Source of the DNA: Bdellovibrionales bacterium
GTDB taxonomy: Bacteria; Bdellovibrionota; Bdellovibrionia; Bdellovibrionales; UBA1609
Reading direction: 5' to 3'
NCBI GenBank assembly: GCA_016716765.1
Contig: JADJVA010000025.1
Coordinates: 434,001 to 498,000, forward strand
Length of the DNA: 64,000 nucleotides
This document shows, piece after piece, positions 10,073 through 18,395 of this stretch. The position numbers were made by a program, and so were the translations under genes. The notes beneath the pieces were generated by a model. It was not told the DNA's origin. It saw only the letters and a program-made list of their open reading frames with translations, and made no database searches. Each line of letters opens with the position of its first letter. Position 1 is the first letter of the stretch.

Positions 10073-11056
10073 ATGAAAGTTTTGATAACTGGAGCCACTG
10101 GATTTGTGGGAACTTGGTTGACCCGAGATCTTTGTCAGAAGGGTCTTGAGGTTCGTATTCTATGTAGGGGGCCTGAACTTCCACTTGAACTCAAGGGTTT
10201 GCCAATTGAAGTGGCTCATGGAGATATCACTTCAATCGAAAGCCTCGAAAAGGCCGTTAAGGGAGTAAAATTGGGTTTTCATTTGGCCGGGCTTGTTGGT
10301 TATTCGCGATCAATGCGGAGCGAAATGGAGCGAGTCAACGTCCAGGGAACAGCAAATATCTTACGGGCAGTGGAGGCAGAGGGGGGCATAAAATTGCTGC
10401 ACATGAGTTCAGTGACGGCAATTGGGGCGAGTTTTGATGGAATTCCCTTAAATGAGAATTCGCAATTCAATTTGTCACATCTTAATTTGGGCTATTTTGA
10501 AACGAAGAGAGAAGCAGAATCACTGGTAAAAATATCAGTTGAGGAAGGGAGAGTCGACGCAGTTATTGTGAACCCTTCGACGATCTATGGTGCAGGTGAT
10601 GCTCTTAAGGGCAGTCGCGGGACGCAAATCAAGGTAGCGAAAGGGATATTCCCCTATTATACTGGCGGGGGGGTTAATGTCATTGCCGTTGAGGATCTGA
10701 TACCGTCTTTGTGGGCCGCTGTTACCAAGGGACGAACGGGAGAACGATATATTCTGAGTGGCGAGAATCTGCTGATTAAAGATCTCTTTGGCATCATCGC
10801 CGATGAAGCGGGAGTTCGACCTCCACACATATTCCTGCCAAATGTGCTCGTGCACGGGTTAGGAAAGGTGGGAGACATTTTAGAGAGATTTGGAATGAAA
10901 GGACCATTAAATTCTGAAACAGCCTGGACATCGACTCTATTTCACTGGTTTGATTCGAGTAAAGCTAGAAATGAGCTAGGGCTGAAGACGAGACCTGCGA
11001 GAGAGGCCATTGCTCAAAGTATCAGGTGGATGAAGGAACAACATGTTATATATTAA
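10073..11056 (+). CDS. NAD(P)-dependent epimerase/dehydratase (extended SDR)
   Basis: 327 residues from the ATG at 10073, chosen because AGGGAGA lies nine bases upstream and the Rossmann fold starts there (MKVLITGATGFVG); an in-frame ATG at 10028 adds 15 unconserved residues. It shows GATGFVG at residues 7-13 and the YxxxK catalytic pair (Tyr141, Lys145) with a preceding MSSVTA serine motif. It most resembles the dihydroflavonol-4-reductase-like group; substrate unknown. Its end overlaps the transglycosylase start by 14 bases. Confidence 0.85.
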   Translation: MKVLITGATGFVGTWLTRDLCQKGLEVRILCRGPELPLELKGLPIEVAHGDITSIESLEKAVKGVKLGFHLAGLVGYSRSMRSEMERVNVQGTANILRAVEAEGGIKLLHMSSVTAIGASFDGIPLNENSQFNLSHLNLGYFETKREAESLVKISVEEGRVDAVIVNPSTIYGAGDALKGSRGTQIKVAKGIFPYYTGGGVNVIAVEDLIPSLWAAVTKGRTGERYILSGENLLIKDLFGIIADEAGVRPPHIFLPNVLVHGLGKVGDILERFGMKGPLNSETAWTSTLFHWFDSSKARNELGLKTRPAREAIAQSIRWMKEQHVIY

Positions 11057-11924
11057 AGTAAGTCGTACGCTTGCCATCATATCAATTCCATTTCTTTTTC
11101 TTTTAGGAATGGCAATTTTATTGGGTTTTCTTCTGACAACTTTGCCAGATGTGGGGGAGTTGCGAAATTGTTTGACCACTTCGATGAATCGAGTAGAGCT
11201 CTGCTCTAAAAGTCAGTCTTATGTTCGTCTGGCAAACATTTCCCCTTTAGTTGTCGATGCCGTTCTTGCCTCGGAGGACGCCTCATTTTTTAGTCACGAT
11301 GGATTTGACTGGTTTGAAATTAGGGAAAGTTTTGAGACGAATGTAAAAAGGGGGCGATTGGCTCGCGGAGGATCCACCATTACCCAACAGTTAGTAAAGA
11401 ACGTCTTTCTTGATAAAGAGAAAAGTTTTATTCGAAAAATTCGAGAAGCTTTTTTAACGAAGGAAGTTGAAAAAAAATTTTCTAAGCAAGATATTTTGGA
11501 GAAATATCTCAATGTTGTAGAATTTGGTCCGAACGTTTTTGGAATTAAGGCGGCAACGCAGTATTATTTCCAGAAATTGCCCTCACAGGTAAATCTTCTT
11601 GAGGCTTCGTTTTTGGCATTTTTGCTTCCTAACCCAAAGGGCCATCATGCCTACTTTAAGAAGGGAAACCTTACAGATTACGCACGCAAGCGAATTCTTA
11701 GTATTTGTACGCGACTTTACCGATTTAAGAAAATTTCGAGCGCCGATTGGGAAATCGCGAGCTTTAGATTGATCGATTTTCCTTGGAAGGGCTTGATATG
11801 GGAAAAGACAGAAATGATGGATACTGTTGACGAGATATTAAAAGATGAGACGGGAAATTCGGACTTTGAAATCCCAGTCATTGAAGAGGAAATGCCAGAA
11901 AATGATTCTGAAACCCATATTTAA
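11043..11924 (+). CDS. mtgA: Monofunctional peptidoglycan glycosyltransferase (GT51)
   Basis: 293 residues with one N-terminal membrane helix (about 8-32), then a GT51 domain. Motif 1 is EDASFFSHDGFDW with catalytic Glu78, motif 2 is RGGSTITQQ (108-116), and motif 3 is ILEKYLNVVEFG with Glu153. No transpeptidase domain follows, so it is a MtgA-type enzyme that polymerises lipid II into glycan strands on the periplasmic face. AAGGA lies five bases before the ATG. The C-terminal about 40 residues are acidic and unconserved. Its stop overlaps the stop of the convergent ABC permease gene. Confidence 0.88.
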   Translation: MLYIKVSRTLAIISIPFLFLLGMAILLGFLLTTLPDVGELRNCLTTSMNRVELCSKSQSYVRLANISPLVVDAVLASEDASFFSHDGFDWFEIRESFETNVKRGRLARGGSTITQQLVKNVFLDKEKSFIRKIREAFLTKEVEKKFSKQDILEKYLNVVEFGPNVFGIKAATQYYFQKLPSQVNLLEASFLAFLLPNPKGHHAYFKKGNLTDYARKRILSICTRLYRFKKISSADWEIASFRLIDFPWKGLIWEKTEMMDTVDEILKDETGNSDFEIPVIEEEMPENDSETHI

Positions 11925-12730
11925 TGGAATATTTGCCTTGTGAGTCGATGTGTTGCCCAGTTGGATAATAAGAATCCGACCGCAAAAAGAATTCCAATAT
12001 TGAGAAAAATAATGGAAGGCATTTCTCCCGTGAGGAGCGCTCGAGTGGCAATGACGGCGTGAGTGAGAGGGAGCAGATAGGTGAGATTTTGAATGAAGGG
12101 GGGCAGATGTTCAAGGGGGAAATAGGTTCCGCAAAATAATGACATCGGAATCATGAATCCTGACTGTGCATAAATAAACCAATCATAGGTTTTCGCATAA
12201 GATGTTAGAAGCAGTCCAAAAGATGAAGACACCCAGCACAAGAGAGCAGCCACAAATAAGGCGGGCAGAACTAGCCAAGTCTCGACCAGTCCCTGCGTAG
12301 CGCCCACTGCGGCTACAACTGAGGAACTTAAAAATCCCTTTGTGGTCGCCCATAAAATCTCTCCCAAGACAATTTCGGCGGGTTCAATGGGAGCCAATAA
12401 GATGACCTGATAGGTCTTTTGTGTTGTCAGTTTAGAAAAACCACCATAGGAACCCTCCAGAAAAGAAACAAACATTCCAGACGATATGAGGAGCGCCGGG
12501 AAGAAGAACTTCACGTAGGGGGTGCCATCGACCTCTCCAATGAAAAACCCCAATCCGTAGCCAATTGCTAAAAGGTAGATAAGCGGTTCAAAAACAATCC
12601 AAAAAACTGAAACAAGAATGCTATATCTGAAGCAAATGGCATTTCGGTACCAAACAGCAAAGGCCCCCTTGCTCCAGTTCGGAATAGTAAGTAGATTATT
12701 GGTGTGCCTTCCGTTTAGCTTCATTCTCAC
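11921..12730 (-). CDS. ABC-2 type transporter permease
   Basis: 269 residues with about six hydrophobic segments and the ABC-2 (NodJ-like) pattern, including a long amphipathic N-terminus, a FEPLIYLLAIGYGLG first helix and the late motif GTYFPLEHLPPFIQNLTYLLPLTH, typical of this family. It would form the membrane channel of an exporter with the ATPase encoded immediately upstream (four-base overlap). Substrate unknown; relatives export polysaccharide or lipo-oligosaccharide or act in drug efflux. An alternative ATG is two codons downstream. Confidence 0.87.
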   Translation of the reverse strand: MRMKLNGRHTNNLLTIPNWSKGAFAVWYRNAICFRYSILVSVFWIVFEPLIYLLAIGYGLGFFIGEVDGTPYVKFFFPALLISSGMFVSFLEGSYGGFSKLTTQKTYQVILLAPIEPAEIVLGEILWATTKGFLSSSVVAAVGATQGLVETWLVLPALFVAALLCWVSSSFGLLLTSYAKTYDWFIYAQSGFMIPMSLFCGTYFPLEHLPPFIQNLTYLLPLTHAVIATRALLTGEMPSIIFLNIGILFAVGFLLSNWATHRLTRQIFH

Positions 12731-13653
12731 CTGTCTTTCCGTAGTTCATAGCCCGCAATCCTCAGAAAAACGTCTTCAAGAGAGGCCTTTCTAACGACGA
12801 TATTGCTACTTTCAATATCAGCAATAACGGATCTGCCATTTTGTCCGGGCTTAATGAATAAACGGAGTCTTTGACTCACCACCTGATATTCAAATTTGTC
12901 CCTCACTTTTTTTAAAAAATACTCCATTTCGTCCATCGGAATATGAAACTCAATCACTTCAACCCCAACGTGTTTGTGAATCAGAGAGAGAGGAGGTCCT
13001 TCACAGAGGATTTTTCCCTTATCAATGATCACAACCCGATCGCACAAATCTTCGGCTTCTTCCAAGCGGTCTGTAGATAAAAGAATCACTTTCCCTTGGC
13101 GTTTCAATTGGCCAATACTTTCTGAGATCCATTTCTGTTCTTGGATGTCTAGCCCCTGAGTGGGTTCGTCCAAAAAGACAATTTTTGGATTATTGACAAG
13201 AGAGCGCGCCAGAGCCAGGCGACGTTGCATTCCTATCGTAAGAGATCCAACCAGGCGGCCGTCGAACTCTTCCAAGTGCACGAATCGCAACAGTTCGCGT
13301 GCCTTTGTGCGAGCATGCCTTTGAGGTATACCAAAGTAGCGAGAGTGGACGAGCAAATTATCCAATACACTGAACTCGTTATCTAGAGAATTGGCCTCTG
13401 GAAGCACGCCGATCTGGCCTTTTATTTTGCGAGCATTGGTTTTTACATCTAATCCGAAAACAAAGAGCTCTCCCGAAGTGATAGGAGAATTGCAATACAT
13501 CATCTTCATCGCCGAGGTCTTTCCTGCTCCTTTTGGACCAAGAATACCGAAACACTCGCCTTCTCGGATCTGAAGATTCAAGCCGTTGACTGCCGTATTA
13601 GTGTTCTGAGAAAACCTTTTGACTAGGTTGCGTGCCTCTATGACCACCGCCAT
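12727..13653 (-). CDS. ABC transporter ATP-binding protein (NodI/DrrA-like)
   Basis: 308 residues. Walker A is GPKGAGKTS, Walker B is IVFLDEPTQGLD with catalytic Glu, and the switch region reads ILLSTDRLEEAE, with Asp where the family usually has His. The signature motif is unusual: LTIGMQRR instead of LSGGMxxR. A C-terminal extension of about 80 residues after the ATPase core is typical of the NodI/DrrA type. It pairs with the downstream ABC-2 permease. Confidence 0.88.
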   Translation of the reverse strand: MAVVIEARNLVKRFSQNTNTAVNGLNLQIREGECFGILGPKGAGKTSAMKMMYCNSPITSGELFVFGLDVKTNARKIKGQIGVLPEANSLDNEFSVLDNLLVHSRYFGIPQRHARTKARELLRFVHLEEFDGRLVGSLTIGMQRRLALARSLVNNPKIVFLDEPTQGLDIQEQKWISESIGQLKRQGKVILLSTDRLEEAEDLCDRVVIIDKGKILCEGPPLSLIHKHVGVEVIEFHIPMDEMEYFLKKVRDKFEYQVVSQRLRLFIKPGQNGRSVIADIESSNIVVRKASLEDVFLRIAGYELRKDR

Positions 13654-13838
13654 CGATTAAACCTGCTCTCTTCCTTCGGCTTTAAATGGATAGAATCATT
13701 TTCTCACATCCAGAGAAAACGGCAATGGATTCCATGCAAGAGTATTGGTTCATCTCATTTCTTGATTAGAATGGGATGGGGTCTAGGGTCCAGTTCGCCT
13801 GCTAAATTTTAAGGTGAATACATTTAAGAAAGAATGGT

Positions 13839-14858
13839 CTAGCCATGACCGCCCATCAGAAAAGCTTCCTCTCCTGTGTCCGCCTGCACCAATTGTTTTA
13901 CAGAATCAAAATAGAGCCTGATGCGATCTTTCAATTCGACTTTCTCTTTGCTTGAGAATAAATCTCGTCGAAACCGACTGGCGTCTGGATAGCCTGCAGA
14001 AAACCATGCAGCTAGTTTCTTCAATTGGAGAAGGACGATTCTTTCAGGAAAATGTGTCTCCAAGTGAATGCATAAATTTTGAAAAACCAAATCAAAATCT
14101 CGGTCGATAGGTTGGGATTCGCCTCGAAAGAGAGCAATTGCCTCACGGAAAATCCAGGGATTCTTCAGGCATCCCCTTCCGATCATCACAGCATCGCAGC
14201 GAGAGGATCGAAGTCTTTCGATGGCAGCACTTGCGGAAGTGAGGTCTCCGTTGCCAATAACAGGAAGAGAGCTCGTTTTTTTGACATCAGAGATATATTC
14301 CCAGTCGGCCTTGCCCGAATAGCCAGCAGCTCGCGTTCGTCCGTGTATCGTGACCCAGGTGATTCCTTCTTCGCTTGCGAGGCGCACAACTTCGGCCGAG
14401 TTTCGACTCTTTTCATCCCATCCCGTGCGAATTTTTATGGTGACGGGAATACCTACCGCTCCTTTTACTGCAGCCAAAATTTTTGAGAGATGAGGAAGGT
14501 CCCGAAGGACACCAGATCCAGCTCCTTTGTTGACAACCTTTGGAACGGGACAACCAAAGTTAAGGTCGACAAAATCCGCTCCCAAATCCTCTGTTAACTT
14601 GGCGGCTTCGGCCAAATGTCCAATATGTTCCCCAAATAGTTGGATCCCTACGGGTCTTTGAGGCTCTTCAAATTTCATAATTTGTCTGGTTCTGGCGCTT
14701 TCATAATGAAGCCCGTTGGCGGAGACCAATTCGGTGATAACGGCTCCGCAACCCATTTCTCTCATAAAGGAACGAAAGGCACAGTCAGTAATCCCGGCCA
14801 TTGGAGCGAGAAGGAAGGGATTATCCTGTAGATATTTGAGCAGGCTTGTTTCAGTCAT
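13839..14858 (-). CDS. dusB: tRNA-dihydrouridine synthase B
   Basis: 339 residues from the ATG at 14858. Longer in-frame starts (to 14921) would run into the tRNA-Phe gene and were rejected. The FMN TIM-barrel begins with FLLAPMAGITDCAFR, followed by the DFVDLNFGCPVPKVVNKGAG motif that holds the catalytic Cys, then IKIRTGWD, ITWVTIHGRTR and GNGDL. It reduces specific uridines to dihydrouridine in tRNA D-loops using NADPH and FMN. No strong ribosome site is visible. It lies just downstream of a tRNA gene on the same strand. Confidence 0.92.
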   Translation of the reverse strand: MTETSLLKYLQDNPFLLAPMAGITDCAFRSFMREMGCGAVITELVSANGLHYESARTRQIMKFEEPQRPVGIQLFGEHIGHLAEAAKLTEDLGADFVDLNFGCPVPKVVNKGAGSGVLRDLPHLSKILAAVKGAVGIPVTIKIRTGWDEKSRNSAEVVRLASEEGITWVTIHGRTRAAGYSGKADWEYISDVKKTSSLPVIGNGDLTSASAAIERLRSSRCDAVMIGRGCLKNPWIFREAIALFRGESQPIDRDFDLVFQNLCIHLETHFPERIVLLQLKKLAAWFSAGYPDASRFRRDLFSSKEKVELKDRIRLYFDSVKQLVQADTGEEAFLMGGHG

Positions 14859-14886
14859 GAAAAAAAGTTGCTTGAACCTTAAAAAA

Positions 14887-14962
<76 letters not shown>

Positions 14963-15062
14963 ACGGCGCTTAAACAGCAGAAAAAAATGAGAGTTATACT
15001 TATGCCGTTACATTGGGAACTGTCAAATGTAAGCCCCATTAAAATGACTGAAGCGGCGCGGC

Positions 15063-16223
15063 TTAAATTTTATCAAGGGCCTGTTCTAGGTCTTGGACCA
15101 AATCACTCAGGGTTTCTATCCCCACGCTCAAGCGAACCAAGCCATCATCGATACCCAAGGACTTTCGGATTTCGGGAGGCACGCTTGCATGAGTCATGAT
15201 CGCTGGATGCTCTATCAGCGATTCGACTCCCCCTAAACTCTCTGCCAACGAGAAAATTCTAACAGACTCAAGAAATCTGCGAGCGGGCTCAATTCCTCCC
15301 TTTATATAGAGAGTGATCATGCCTCCAAAACCCCGCATTTGCTTTTTTGCGAGATCATGTTGGGGATGAGAGGCCAAGCCAGGATAGAGAACTTTCTCAA
15401 CTTTTGGATGGCTTTCTAGCAAGTTAGCAAGAACTCGAGCATTTTCTTCATGGGCTCTCATTCTTATGGCGAGTGTCTTGAGGCTTCGCAAGGAAAGAAA
15501 GGCATCAAATGCCGAACCCACAGGGCCCATGGAGTTGCTCAGGAAGGCAAGCTTTTCTGCAAGATCATCCCGCGAAGTAACAATCACGCCACCCACAATA
15601 TCGCTGTGTCCGCTAATATATTTAGTCGTCGAGTGAACCACCATGTCTGCGCCCAAAGCCAGTGGATTTTGAAAATAGGGACTCATAAAGGTATTATCAA
15701 CGGCTGACAATATATTGTGCTTTTTGCAAATAGCGGTGAGGCCTCCAATGTCAGCCAATTTGAGCATTGGATTAGTTGGGGTCTCCAGCCAGACCAATTT
15801 TGTATTTGGCTGAATGGATTCTTCAAAACGGATTGGATTGGTGAGATCAATGTAGCTGAATTCTATACCAAAGTGCCTAATCACTTTATCAAAGAGGCGA
15901 AAACTCCCCCCATACATATCATCTCCAGCAATGACATGATCGCCGGTTTTGAGTAAATGCATAACAACGGTAGCAGCTGCGCAGCCTGAAGCAAAGGCGA
16001 AGCCGTGCCTTCCTCCCTCAAGAGAAGCTATACAATTTTCAAAGGCCTTGCGAGTTGGATTCGAGGTTCGACTGTATTCGTAACCTCTGTGCTTGCCGGG
16101 AGATTCCTGCACATAAGTGGAAGACAAATAGAGAGGGGTCATGATAGCCCCTGTCGTTGGATCCGGAAATTGTCCGCTGTGGATGGCTCTTGTTTCAAAT
16201 CCCAATTCGACTGCTCGCTTCAT
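15063..16223 (-). CDS. Cystathionine gamma-synthase / beta-lyase family PLP enzyme
   Basis: 386 residues of the Cys/Met metabolism PLP family. It shows TRAIHSGQ at the start, YSRTSNPTRKAFE, FASGCAAA, the ETPTNP motif, VDNTF with the PLP-nitrogen Asp, and the Schiff-base Lys201 in HSTTKYISGHSD. It could act as cystathionine gamma-synthase, a lyase or a homocysteine/sulfhydrylase enzyme; sequence alone does not separate these, though the AIHSGQ.PDPTTGA opening fits metB/metC-like proteins. Its ATG overlaps the stop of the small upstream gene (ATGA). Confidence 0.88.
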   Translation of the reverse strand: MKRAVELGFETRAIHSGQFPDPTTGAIMTPLYLSSTYVQESPGKHRGYEYSRTSNPTRKAFENCIASLEGGRHGFAFASGCAAATVVMHLLKTGDHVIAGDDMYGGSFRLFDKVIRHFGIEFSYIDLTNPIRFEESIQPNTKLVWLETPTNPMLKLADIGGLTAICKKHNILSAVDNTFMSPYFQNPLALGADMVVHSTTKYISGHSDIVGGVIVTSRDDLAEKLAFLSNSMGPVGSAFDAFLSLRSLKTLAIRMRAHEENARVLANLLESHPKVEKVLYPGLASHPQHDLAKKQMRGFGGMITLYIKGGIEPARRFLESVRIFSLAESLGGVESLIEHPAIMTHASVPPEIRKSLGIDDGLVRLSVGIETLSDLVQDLEQALDKI

Positions 16224-16423
16224 TTTTCGCCTTTGCTCTGTCCGTCGCTCTCGTCAAAATGGAGAGCCCGCAGGACCAGGTTGATTCTTTCGATGGGGTC
16301 CGTGGAATAGGGGATTCCAGTTAACCTCATTCGCTCCTCTACCAATTTCTCTTCGGGGGCTGGCTTTAAGAGCTCTTCTACGAGAGCCTCAAGATTTTCC
16401 ACCTTCATTTGATCTGGTTTCAC
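16220..16423 (-). CDS. Small acidic protein of unknown function
   Basis: 67 residues starting at GTG with a strong AGAGGAGG ribosome site five bases upstream; the intervening ATG is followed at once by a stop in its own frame. The sequence is charged, Glu/Leu-rich and probably helical. The four-base overlap with the downstream PLP enzyme indicates translational coupling. No family recognised. Confidence 0.65.
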   Translation of the reverse strand: MKPDQMKVENLEALVEELLKPAPEEKLVEERMRLTGIPYSTDPIERINLVLRALHFDESDGQSKGEK

Positions 16424-16504
16424 ATTTCCTCCTCTCCCATCAACCCTTATCGTTACCTAACAGGAGGGCGTTTCATCAAGCTCTGACTCGTCGTTCGAGG
16501 ACTC

Positions 16505-16906
16505 TCAATTATCTTGCCAAAAGCCTGGTAGTGAGGACCCTCCCTTTTTCGTCGTACGCGTTGAATCCTTCATGAGGCCCTCCGTCAGGTAAGTTCTACG
16601 GTCAAGAGCTCGTTGTGCCTGTTGCAGGCAATGAGTACCCAGGGTCTTCACTTCTAGAATCTGTTTTAACTCGGGAATAGAAAGTTGCTTAATACGATCA
16701 AAGTCGCACAGGAAGCGGAGTTCCGATTCTCCAGGAACAAGCTTGTTTTGTCGCCAACAGGCCACAGGTGTGCGTCCTTCCTCCATTTGTTTCTTGCATA
16801 GGTAATTCGCCACTTCCTGATCGGTTATTCTGGCTAAGGCGACTCCATCAGCTTTTGCAATCCAAATGAATCCCCAAAAAAGAAAAAAGTGGATGGAAGC
16901 CTTCAT
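16505..16906 (-). CDS. Small secreted protein with four cysteines
   Basis: 133 residues with a signal peptide (MKASIHFFLFWGFIWIAKADG). The mature part has four Cys (YLCKK, ACWRQ, FLCDF, THCLQ) that could pair in the periplasm. No family recognised. Its ATG overlaps the TadC-like gene stop by four bases, so it belongs to the same operon as the T2SSF pair and may be an accessory of that apparatus (inference). Confidence 0.7.
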   Translation of the reverse strand: MKASIHFFLFWGFIWIAKADGVALARITDQEVANYLCKKQMEEGRTPVACWRQNKLVPGESELRFLCDFDRIKQLSIPELKQILEVKTLGTHCLQQAQRALDRRTYLTEGLMKDSTRTTKKGGSSLPGFWQDN

Positions 16907-17337
16907 TTGAGCTGGCTCAATAACTCTGTGAGCCAGGGTCCTAGGAGAAGAACAAGATAGGCCGGAAATTGTAAAAACAAAATGGGAATTAACGCAATGA
17001 AGGGAAGTGTATTGAGAGCTTTTGATATTTGTTCGTCACAGGCAGCGGCGAGATCTTTTTCGATTTGCTTTACATCTTCCAATATGGGGACGCCCTTTAA
17101 TCCGAGGCTAACAAGATCCAAGACGATTTGTCTCCAAGATGTCCAGTAAGGGGATTCTTTGAGCTGACGCGCTTGATTGTTCTTTGAATCGGCCAGCCAA
17201 AGTTCGAGGAGATAAGAAATGGGATTCTCTGGATATTCTTCGATGAATTGGCGAATCGAAGTCTGAACTGAGTTTCCATTTTCGATACTCATTCGCAAGG
17301 TCAATACAAACCGCAACGGAGGAGCTAGATCTTCCAC
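16903..17337 (-). CDS. TadC-like (T2SSF) membrane protein
   Basis: 144 residues. A cytoplasmic helical part (residues 1-105) is followed by a hydrophobic hairpin whose pattern (ALNTLPFIALIPILFLQFPAYLVLLLGPW) closely resembles the end of type II secretion F / TadC domains (LP....P..LF.FPA...V.LGP). At 144 residues it is roughly one T2SSF repeat, shorter than a full TadC of about 300. The start overlaps the TadB-like gene by 13 bases. It probably forms the inner-membrane platform with that protein. Confidence 0.6.
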   Translation of the reverse strand: MEDLAPPLRFVLTLRMSIENGNSVQTSIRQFIEEYPENPISYLLELWLADSKNNQARQLKESPYWTSWRQIVLDLVSLGLKGVPILEDVKQIEKDLAAACDEQISKALNTLPFIALIPILFLQFPAYLVLLLGPWLTELLSQLK

Positions 17338-18083
17338 TTAATCCTCCGGCCCATATTTAGCGTCCATAGAAGTCCTATGATAAACATCACAAATGATAGA
17401 ACGATCCATCTCAAGTGCAGCTGGGAGCCATCACGAAAGAGAACGTGAACAAGCAATGCAAGATATAAACCGGCAAGAATCCACGCCTGAATACGCATCT
17501 GAAAAAGAATTTGTCCGGACTTATGTCGAAATTCGCGCTCCATCTTCATCTTTCTTCGTAAATTTTCAATTCGTCGCAGCGATTCGTGTGAATTCGTGTG
17601 AGCACGCTGAAGTTCTCTCATTGTTTCAGTCCAATTGTTCCCAAAAGACAGCCTATTTTTGTGTTGTGAAAAAACAACAGACGAACGAATTTGCATGAGT
17701 TTGGCTTTGTTGAAGCCAATTTCCTCCTCAACTATTTTATCAAAAGCAGATCGGAATCCTGAACCCGTTCGTAGCAAAATGAGCAAGCGATCCAGACAAA
17801 AAATAAACTTATCCTGAAAAGATTTTTCCCTCTGAAAAATGACAAATTGAACTGAAAAATAAAAGAACAACAATGTGGAAAATAAAAGCAACCATCTCCA
17901 CATTTCGTTGGGCAGCGGAAGGGCTCCAATGATCAAAATTAAAATAAAGGATGAGGTGCCAATTTTTGTCAGTGCATCCTCGCTGATAAAATGTTGATGT
18001 TGTATTTGTCCGAAGATTCGGATGACGAAAAGATATGCGGACATCATTTGAAAAAGGCGAAATATGATAATCAAAGCGTCCAT
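17325..18083 (-). CDS. TadB-like (T2SSF) membrane protein, divergent
   Basis: 252 residues from the ATG at 18083; a TTG at 18101 would add six. Two N-terminal membrane segments are followed by a cytoplasmic region patterned like TadB (FRSAFDKIVEE, then ESLRRIENLRRKMKMEREFR with the basic helix preceding the last helices) and two C-terminal membrane helices. No ribosome site is evident. With the next gene it resembles a split TadB/TadC platform. The sequence is well diverged from the Tad TadB at 44006-44884, and no ATPase gene is next to it. Confidence 0.6.
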   Translation of the reverse strand: MDALIIIFRLFQMMSAYLFVIRIFGQIQHQHFISEDALTKIGTSSFILILIIGALPLPNEMWRWLLLFSTLLFFYFSVQFVIFQREKSFQDKFIFCLDRLLILLRTGSGFRSAFDKIVEEEIGFNKAKLMQIRSSVVFSQHKNRLSFGNNWTETMRELQRAHTNSHESLRRIENLRRKMKMEREFRHKSGQILFQMRIQAWILAGLYLALLVHVLFRDGSQLHLRWIVLSFVMFIIGLLWTLNMGRRIKWKI

Positions 18084-18128
18084 GCGGAAATAAAAATGCA
18101 AAAAAAAAGCTCAAGATTATTTTTTCTA

Positions 18129-18156
18129 TTGACGATAGATGTCACGCAGGTAAACT
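18129..18156 (+). promoter_or_regulatory. Possible promoter of the lysine-rich peptide gene
   Basis: TTGACG (18129-18134) and TAAACT (18151-18156) are separated by 16 bases, about 55 bases before the ATG at 18212. A small inverted repeat (TTACC/GGTAA, 18165-18180) lies in the leader. The -10 match is weak. Confidence 0.35.
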
Positions 18157-18211
18157 TTTGATTGTTACCAACAAAGGTAAACAACAAAGTAAGTTCATCC
18201 TAGGAGGAGAC

Positions 18212-18304
18212 ATGGCTAAGAAGAGAAAAAAAGCAGCAAAAAAAGTCGCTAAGAAAGCTACTAAAAAGAAAGCAGCAAAGAAAACTTCTCGTAAAAAGAA
18301 GTAA
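18212..18304 (+). CDS. 30-residue lysine/alanine-rich histone H1-like peptide
   Basis: The ATG is preceded by a near-perfect ribosome site (TAGGAGGAGAC). The peptide has 16 Lys, 2 Arg and 7 Ala among 30 residues, with repeated KKA and KKxxKK units and no acidic residue. It resembles the C-terminal tails of histone H1-like DNA-binding proteins and a minimal nucleoid or RNA-binding peptide. Its own promoter-like element and a strong terminator make it a monocistronic, probably highly expressed unit. It lies between two minus-strand operons. Confidence 0.75.
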   Translation: MAKKRKKAAKKVAKKATKKKAAKKTSRKKK

Positions 18305-18330
18305 GCTTCGTTTTTTGCTTCTCATACGAG

Positions 18331-18366
18331 AGCCCTTGGGTTATCCCAGGGGCTTTTGTTTTTTCA
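18331..18366 (+). terminator. Rho-independent terminator
   Basis: AGCCCTTGGG (18331-18340) pairs with CCCAGGGGCT (18345-18354) over ten positions with one G-T pair and a four-base loop, followed by a T-rich run. It lies 27 bases after the lysine-rich peptide gene. Confidence 0.9.
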
Positions 18367-18395
18367 GTTCATTGCAGAAGTTTTTTGGGAGAAAT

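Noticed and set aside
11921..11924. Overlap of the convergent mtgA and ABC permease stops as a possible error
   Set aside because: A four-base tail-to-tail overlap of stop codons is common in compact genomes and both proteins end at family-plausible lengths.
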